NCBI GenBank assembly: GCA_052386975.1
Contig: JBQTJQ010000046.1
Span: 1-9,903, forward strand
Direction of reading: 5' to 3'
Origin: JACPFV01 sp052386975
GTDB taxonomy: Bacteria; Pseudomonadota; Gammaproteobacteria; Nevskiales; Nevskiaceae
DNA: 9,903 nucleotides
In this document: in pieces, positions 5,902 through 9,903 of the stretch
Layout: each line of letters begins with the position of its first letter
How positions within the stretch are numbered: position 1 is the first letter of the stretch
Position numbers and translations under genes: made by a program
Notes under the pieces: generated by a model
The model's input: the letters and a program-made list of their open reading frames with translations, nothing else
Told to the model about the DNA's origin: nothing
Databases searched by the model: none

Positions 5902-7154
5902 CGGTTCGGGTCGTACGCCGCCGGCGCGATCGCCGGCGCCTTGCCGCACACCAGGTCGGCGAGCAACGCACCCGAGCCGGCGGCGTGGGTCCAGCCCAGG
6001 TGGCCGTGGCCGGTGTTGACGAACAGGTTCTCGGGGCCGAGCTGGCCGATGCGCGGCACGCCGTCGGGCGACACCGGCCGCAAGCCCGCCCACGGCTGCG
6101 CGGCGGCCCGGTCCAGGCGCGGCGCGTAGGACGGGAACAGCCCGAGCAGCAGGTCGAACAGGTTGTCGATGCGCGCCGGCGTCAGCTCCATGTCGTAGCC
6201 GGCGATCTCGGCGGTGCCGGCCACCCGCAGGCGCGCTCCCAGCGGCGTAGCCGCCGCGTGCAGGGCATCGTCCACCACTGGCAGGCGCGGCGCGCCATCC
6301 CAGCCGGTGGTGGGCACGGTGATCGAGTAGCCCTTCACCGGCCGCACCGGCAGGGCGACGCCGATCCGTTCCAGCAGTGGCGCGCTCCAGCTGCCGGCGG
6401 CGGCGACGAATACCTCGGCCTCGTGGCGCCTGCCGCTGGCGCGGGCCGCCACCAGGCGCCTGCCGTCGCTCTCGAGACCGTCGACGTCGGCATTGAACAC
6501 GAAGCGCACGCCGGATTCGCGCGCGCGCTCGGCGAGCGCCAGCGTGAACGAGCGCGCGTCGCCGGACTCGTCGGCCGGGCAATGCACGCCGCCAACCAGC
6601 CGGTCAGCAACGGGGGCCAGCGCCGGCTCGATAACGACGGCTTCAGCTGCCGTAACCGCACGTACCTTGAGCCCCATCCCGGCGAGCTGCGCCGTGCGGT
6701 CGGCCGCCGCATCGAAGGCCGCGCGGTCGCGGAACACCTTCAGCGTGCCCAGCGTGCTCTCGTCGTAGGCGAGCTTGAGCGCCGCGCGCAACTCGCGCAG
6801 CACGGCGAGGCTGTAGGAAGCCAGGCGCAGGTTGGCGTCCATGCTGGCGCGCTGGTGCGCGGCGCTGGAATGCCGCAGGAACGACAGGCCCCAGCCCAGC
6901 ATCGAGGGCAGGGCGCGCGGGCGCAGCAGGAACGGCGCGTCCTCGCGGCCGAGCCACCGCAGCAGGTGCCAGAGGATGCCCGGGGCATTCCACGGGTCGG
7001 CCATGCTCGGCGTCAGCATGCCGGCGTTGGCGAAACTGGTGCCCTGGGCGGGCCCCGAGGCGCGCTCCAGCACGGTCACTTCGCACCCGGCCCGGGCCAG
7101 GAACCAGGCGCTGGTCACGCCCAGCAGGCCGGAGCCGATCACGATCGCGCGCAT
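5898..7154 (-). CDS. dadA: FAD-dependent D-amino acid dehydrogenase (DadA family)
   Basis: DadA oxidatively deaminates D-amino acids, mainly D-alanine, to the keto acid and ammonia. It passes electrons through FAD to the respiratory chain at the inner face of the cytoplasmic membrane. The 418-residue product has the DAO fold: FAD-binding GSGLLG at residues 7-12 with Glu30 at the end of the second strand, SFANAGMLTPSMADPWNAPG (40-59) as in E. coli DadA, PVKGYSITVP in the substrate domain, WAGLRPVSPDG and GHGHLGWTHAAGSG near 382-395. The start at 7154 is chosen because MRAIVIGSG matches the family N-terminus; an ATG at 7181 would add nine unlike residues. No strong ribosome site is visible. The gene is divergent from the OmpA-domain gene. 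Its stop codon is supplied by the repeat, and the protein is slightly shorter at the C-terminus than E. coli DadA. Other DAO-family amine oxidases are possible but less likely. Confidence 0.88.
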   Translation of the reverse strand: MRAIVIGSGLLGVTSAWFLARAGCEVTVLERASGPAQGTSFANAGMLTPSMADPWNAPGILWHLLRWLGREDAPFLLRPRALPSMLGWGLSFLRHSSAAHQRASMDANLRLASYSLAVLRELRAALKLAYDESTLGTLKVFRDRAAFDAAADRTAQLAGMGLKVRAVTAAEAVVIEPALAPVADRLVGGVHCPADESGDARSFTLALAERARESGVRFVFNADVDGLESDGRRLVAARASGRRHEAEVFVAAAGSWSAPLLERIGVALPVRPVKGYSITVPTTGWDGAPRLPVVDDALHAAATPLGARLRVAGTAEIAGYDMELTPARIDNLFDLLLGLFPSYAPRLDRAAAQPWAGLRPVSPDGVPRIGQLGPENLFVNTGHGHLGWTHAAGSGALLADLVCGKAPAIAPAAYDPNR

Positions 7155-7175
7155 GCGCCATCGTACCGGGCAGCG

Positions 7176-7184
7176 TGGCATACT
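7176..7184 (+). promoter_or_regulatory. Possible extended -10 promoter for the OmpA-domain gene and prpBC
   Basis: TGGCATACT lies in the 61-bp gap between divergent dadA and the OmpA-domain gene. It reads as an extended -10 (TG-N-CATACT), with initiation near 7192. No clear -35 accompanies it. It is the only promoter-like string seen ahead of the three-gene + strand group. Confidence 0.3.
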
Positions 7185-7215
7185 TGCGCGCGTTCAAAAA
7201 CCAACGGGAAATACG

Positions 7216-7677
7216 ATGGTTCGCCGGATACTCACAGTCCTCGCGGTCGGCGTCGCGGCGCTGGCGCCGACGGCGTTCGCGCAGGATGACATCGAAGGCG
7301 TCAAGCAGATCGGGATCGAGAACGCGAAGGAACTCCCGGGCGAGGTGCTGCTGCGCCTCGGCTTCACCTTCGCCCGCGCCGACGTGCCGGAGACGGTGCG
7401 CCTGCGGCTGGATGCCGTCGCCGCGGTGCTGAACGGCGAACGCTCGGCCGCTGCGATCGACGTCGTCGGCCATACCGATTCGGTCGGCAACGAGGCGTAC
7501 AACCAGGCCCTGTCCGAGCGGCGCGCCGCCTCGGTCAAGGCCTACCTCGTCGCCAGGGGCGTCGACGAGAACCGCATCAGCGTCTCCGGCTACGGTGAGA
7601 CGTTGCCGCGCGCCACCAACGACACGGTGGAAGGGCGCCGCCTGAACCGCCGCGTCGAGATCCGCGTCAACGGCTGA
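7216..7677 (+). CDS. Small exported OmpA-family (peptidoglycan-binding) protein
   Basis: This 153-residue secreted protein has one OmpA C-terminal domain. Residues 1-22 form a typical Sec signal peptide (MVRRI, a hydrophobic stretch, then AFA) with likely cleavage before Gln23. Because no Cys follows, it is not a lipoprotein. A short linker leads to the domain, where HTDSVGNEAYN (86-96) and LSERRAASVKAYL (99-111) hold Asp88 and Arg103. These are the pair that clamp the diaminopimelate of peptidoglycan in OmpA-like domains; the SGYGETLP and RRLNRRVEI segments also match. There is no beta-barrel, so it is probably periplasmic and cell-wall bound. The ATG at 7216 follows GGGAAA. A longer open frame starting at 6832 runs back through dadA and is rejected because the signal peptide begins here. 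It ends four bases before prpB, suggesting co-transcription with no obvious functional link. Confidence 0.9.
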   Translation: MVRRILTVLAVGVAALAPTAFAQDDIEGVKQIGIENAKELPGEVLLRLGFTFARADVPETVRLRLDAVAAVLNGERSAAAIDVVGHTDSVGNEAYNQALSERRAASVKAYLVARGVDENRISVSGYGETLPRATNDTVEGRRLNRRVEIRVNG

Positions 7678-7681
7678 GCGG

Positions 7682-8554
7682 ATGACCCCGGGCGCCCGGT
7701 TCCGGGCCGCGGTCAGGGACGAGCGCCCGCTGCAGGTTGTCGGTGCGATCACGGCCTACGCCGCGCGCATGGCCGAGCGCACCGGCTTCAAGGCGCTGTA
7801 CCTTTCCGGCGGCGGCGTCGCCGCCAACTCGCTGGGCATGCCGGACCTGGGCATCAGCACCATGGAAGACGTGCTGATCGACGCGCGCCGCATCACCGAG
7901 GTCACGACCTTGCCGCTGCTGGTGGACGTCGACACCGGCTGGGGCGGCGCCTTCAACATCGCCCGCACCATCCGCAGCATGGCCAAGGCCGGCGTCGCGG
8001 CCGTGCACATGGAGGACCAGGTCGGCCAGAAGCGCTGCGGCCATCGCCCGGGCAAGGAAGTCGTGAGCCGGGACGAGATGGTCGACCGGGTCAAGGCCGC
8101 CGTCGACGCGCGCGTGGATGACATCGTCATCATGGCCCGCACCGATGCGGCCGCGGTCGAGGGCATCGACCAGGCAATCGAGCGCGCCATCGCCTACGTC
8201 GAGGCCGGCGCCGACATGATCTTCCCCGAGGCGATGAAGACGCTCGAGGACTACCGCAAGTTCAAGCAGGCGGTGAAGGTGCCGATCCTGGCGAACCTGA
8301 CCGAGTTCGGCTCGACGCCGTTCTTCACGACGAAAGAGCTGGCGAGCGTGGACTGCGACATCGCGCTGTACTGCTGCGGCGCCTACCGCGCCATGAACGC
8401 CGCGGCGCTGAACTTCTACACGACGCTGCGCAAGGAAGGCACGCAGAAGAACGTGGTGCCGGCGATGCAGTCGCGCGCCGACCTCTACGATTACCTCGGC
8501 TATCACGCGTACGAGCAGAAGCTCGACGCGCTGTTCGCCCGGGATAAAAAATAG
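7682..8554 (+). CDS. prpB: 2-Methylisocitrate lyase
   Basis: PrpB splits 2-methylisocitrate into pyruvate and succinate, the last step of the methylcitrate cycle that disposes of propionyl-CoA from odd-chain or branched substrates. The 290-residue length is that of PrpB, not the much longer isocitrate lyase. Features in order are YLSGGGVAAN (40-49), the magnesium-binding Asp82 and Asp84 in VDVDTGWGG, HMEDQ (109-113), the active-site loop KRCGHRPGK with Cys119, IMARTDA (150-156), FPEA, NLTEFGSTP (205-213), EGTQK and the C-terminal KLDALFAR. ALYCCGAYRAMN (228-239) differs from the E. coli ALYPLSAFRAMN. It starts four bases after the OmpA-domain gene with no strong ribosome site, so translation may be coupled. 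prpC follows after a repeat. No prpR regulator, prpD or acnD/prpF is in view. Confidence 0.94.
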   Translation: MTPGARFRAAVRDERPLQVVGAITAYAARMAERTGFKALYLSGGGVAANSLGMPDLGISTMEDVLIDARRITEVTTLPLLVDVDTGWGGAFNIARTIRSMAKAGVAAVHMEDQVGQKRCGHRPGKEVVSRDEMVDRVKAAVDARVDDIVIMARTDAAAVEGIDQAIERAIAYVEAGADMIFPEAMKTLEDYRKFKQAVKVPILANLTEFGSTPFFTTKELASVDCDIALYCCGAYRAMNAAALNFYTTLRKEGTQKNVVPAMQSRADLYDYLGYHAYEQKLDALFARDKK

Positions 8555-8562
8555 GAAAAGAA

Positions 8563-8615
8563 GTAGGGCGGCATTCCATGCCGCCGTCGATGTCGGCAAG
8601 GGATTGCCGACCTAC
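8563..8615. repeat. REP-like double hairpin (copy R5) between prpB and prpC
   Basis: GTAG (8563-8566) is followed by GGCGGCAT (8567-8574), loop TCC, ATGCCGCC (8578-8585), then a 6-nt spacer, GTCGGCAA (8592-8599), loop GGGA, TTGCCGAC (8604-8611) and CTAC (8612-8615). Both stems are perfect. It begins eight bases after the prpB stop and ends four bases before the prpC ribosome site. It is therefore transcribed in the middle of the operon and could protect the prpB message end or set the ratio of the two products. Confidence 0.9.
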
Positions 8616-8619
8616 TGCC

Positions 8620-8625
8620 AAGGAA
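8620..8625 (+). promoter_or_regulatory. Ribosome binding site of prpC
   Basis: AAGGAA lies eight bases before the ATG at 8634. It decides for this start over the in-frame ATG-less extension reaching back into the repeat at 8604. Confidence 0.75.
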
Positions 8626-8633
8626 GCAAGCAC

Positions 8634-9791
8634 ATGAGCGACGTTTCGAACGTGCCCACCGCGGGCAAGCCCAAGAAATCGGTCGCGCTGTCGGGCGTGG
8701 TCGCCGGCAACACCGCGCTGTGCACGGTCGGCCGCACCGGCAACGACCTGCATTACCGCGGCTACGACATCCTCGACATCGCCGAGAAATGCGAGTTCGA
8801 GGAGATCGCGTACTTGTTGGTACACGAAAAGCTGCCGACGCGCGGCGAGCTGAAGGCCTACAAGAAGAAGCTCGCCGGCTACCGCGAGCTGCCGCCGCAG
8901 GTGAAGGCCGCGCTCGAGCAGATCCCCAAGACCGCGCACCCGATGGACGTGATGCGCACCGGCGTGTCGGTGCTGGGCACCGTGCAGCCGGAGAAGCCCG
9001 ACCACAGCCACGCCGGCGCGCGCGACATCGCCGACCGCCTGATGGCGAGCGCCGGCTCGATGCTGCTGTACTGGTACCACTTCCGCCACCACGGCAACCG
9101 CGTGTCGCTGGCCTCGGACGAGGACTCGATCGGCGGGCACTTCCTGCACGTGCTGCACGGCAAGAAGCCGTCGGCGAGCTGGGTGCGGGCGATGCACACC
9201 TCGCTGGTGCTGTACGCCGAGCACGAGTTCAACGCCAGCACCTTCGCCTGCCGCGTGATCGCCGGCACCGGCTCGGACATCTACTCGGCCATCTGCGGCG
9301 GCATCGGCGCGCTGCGCGGGCCCAAGCACGGCGGCGCCAACGAGGTGGCCTACGAGATCCAGTCGCGCTACAAGACGCCGAGCGACGCCGAGCAGGACAT
9401 CCTCACGCGCCTGGCGAAGAAGGAAGTGATCATCGGCTTCGGCCACCCTGTCTACACCGTGTCCGACCCGCGCAACGCCGTGATCAAGGAAGTCGCGCGC
9501 CGGCTGTCGAAGGAGCAGGGCGACATGAACCTGTTCAACGTCGCCGAGCGGCTCGAGACCGTGCTGTGGCGCGAGAAGAAGATGTTCCCCAACCTCGACT
9601 GGTTCAGCGCGGTCAGCTACCACGTCATGGGCGTGCCGACCGCGATGTTCACGCCGCTGTTCGTGATGGCGCGGGCTTCGGGCTGGAGCGCGCACATCAT
9701 CGAGCAGCGCACCGACAACAAGATCATCCGGCCGAGCGCGAACTACACCGGGCCGGAAGACCTGAAGTTCGTGCCGATCGAGCAGCGCTGA
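8634..9791 (+). CDS. prpC: 2-Methylcitrate synthase
   Basis: PrpC condenses propionyl-CoA with oxaloacetate to 2-methylcitrate in the cytoplasm, the entry step of the methylcitrate cycle. The 385-residue protein has the citrate synthase fold in the short PrpC form, without the N-terminal extension of hexameric GltA. Early GNTALCTVGRTGNDLHYRGY matches the family start. Catalytic residues by alignment to pig citrate synthase are His232 in GPKHGGAN, His271 in GFGHPVY and Asp322 in FPNLDWFSA. YAEHEFNAS (194-202) and the C-terminal RPSANYTGPEDLKFVPIEQR, typical of PrpC, are also present. The ATG at 8634 has a good AAGGAA site. The direct prpB neighbour supports methylcitrate over citrate synthase. 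It is the last gene of its group, since an oppositely oriented frame begins to read 26 bases after the stop. Confidence 0.95.
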   Translation: MSDVSNVPTAGKPKKSVALSGVVAGNTALCTVGRTGNDLHYRGYDILDIAEKCEFEEIAYLLVHEKLPTRGELKAYKKKLAGYRELPPQVKAALEQIPKTAHPMDVMRTGVSVLGTVQPEKPDHSHAGARDIADRLMASAGSMLLYWYHFRHHGNRVSLASDEDSIGGHFLHVLHGKKPSASWVRAMHTSLVLYAEHEFNASTFACRVIAGTGSDIYSAICGGIGALRGPKHGGANEVAYEIQSRYKTPSDAEQDILTRLAKKEVIIGFGHPVYTVSDPRNAVIKEVARRLSKEQGDMNLFNVAERLETVLWREKKMFPNLDWFSAVSYHVMGVPTAMFTPLFVMARASGWSAHIIEQRTDNKIIRPSANYTGPEDLKFVPIEQR

Positions 9792-9817
9792 AGGACGGTG
9801 CGTCGCCGGCCTCGCGC

Positions 9818-9903
9818 TCAGCCCGGCCGCGCGAGTCCCGGGCGGTCCGACCGCTGCAGTTCGGCCGCCACCTGCTCCGCGCGCTCCAGCGCCCGCAGCA
9901 GGT
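9818..9903 (-). CDS. Probable C-terminal end of a minus-strand gene, cut by window
   Basis: On the minus strand a frame enters from the window edge and ends with TGA at 9820-9818. Its last 27 codons read LLRALERAEQVAAELQ followed by RSDRPGLARPG. Almost every codon ends in G or C, as in the other genes here, and the first part looks like an amphipathic helix. This is consistent with a real gene converging on prpC, but 86 bases are too few to name a family. In such GC-rich DNA a chance open frame is possible. Confidence 0.45.
   Translation of the reverse strand, partial: LLRALERAEQVAAELQRSDRPGLARPG

Noticed and set aside
4522..6582. A 686-codon minus-strand open frame opposite the DUF445 gene and across dadA
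   Set aside because: It is antisense to one well-supported gene, out of frame with another, and runs through the intergenic repeat. Composition is biased to Arg, His, Gln and Leu, with no recognisable domain.
6832..7215. N-terminal extension of the OmpA-domain frame upstream of 7216
   Set aside because: It overlaps dadA in antisense, and the real product clearly starts with a signal peptide at 7216 behind GGGAAA.
4956..7289. A 777-codon + strand open frame across the DUF445 gene, the repeat and dadA
   Set aside because: It crosses three unrelated features with no motif, and its residue composition is that of a shadow frame. Stops are rare in such GC-rich DNA.
9792..9817. Terminator after prpC
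   Set aside because: The gap is GC-rich with no convincing stem and no T-tract.

Overview
This GC-rich, densely packed chromosomal window most resembles a Gammaproteobacterium of the Xanthomonadales or a related lineage. That placement is inferred from protein resemblance, the strongly G/C-ending codons, the encoded CCA ends on both tRNAs and the style of the intergenic repeats. It is not proven. The genes are mostly housekeeping and catabolic; I see no phage, transposase, CRISPR array or defence locus.

Layout, left to right. (1) The 3' part of a class I SAM-dependent methyltransferase (+) runs into folD (-), which makes one-carbon folate intermediates. (2) Behind folD is a tRNA promoter, then tRNA-Pro(UGG) and tRNA-Arg(UCU) on the + strand. 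(3) A two-gene minus-strand operon follows: a zinc alcohol dehydrogenase and then a succinate-semialdehyde-dehydrogenase-type aldehyde dehydrogenase (GabD-like). They overlap by ATGA and together look like an alcohol to aldehyde to acid oxidation pair. (4) A DUF445 membrane protein (+) converges with a DadA-type D-amino acid dehydrogenase (-). (5) A + strand group follows: a small exported OmpA-domain protein, prpB (2-methylisocitrate lyase) and prpC (2-methylcitrate synthase). The last two are the lyase and synthase steps of the methylcitrate cycle for propionyl-CoA. (6) At the right edge is the probable C-terminal end of another minus-strand gene.

The most notable content lies between the genes. 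Five copies of a REP-like hairpin family occur in 9.9 kb, built from half-units that begin GTAGG and carry an 8-bp GC-rich stem. The stems show compensatory base changes. The GTAG/CTAC arms supply the TAG stop codons of four genes (folD, the aldehyde dehydrogenase, the DUF445 gene and dadA), always in the same phase, and a second in-frame TAG for the methyltransferase. One copy lies in the predicted leader of the tRNA transcript and another inside the prpB-prpC operon.

A different repeat, built on GGGACGCACACC and TTTTCCGGAAAA, fills the junction between the two dehydrogenase genes. It appears to have been absorbed into the reading frame of the aldehyde dehydrogenase as an extra N-terminus of about 26 residues. 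A third repeat, the GTCATTCCGAGCG type, sits between the divergent alcohol dehydrogenase and DUF445 genes. I found no clearly new multi-gene system. The interesting signal is how closely these repeats are interlocked with gene ends and starts.
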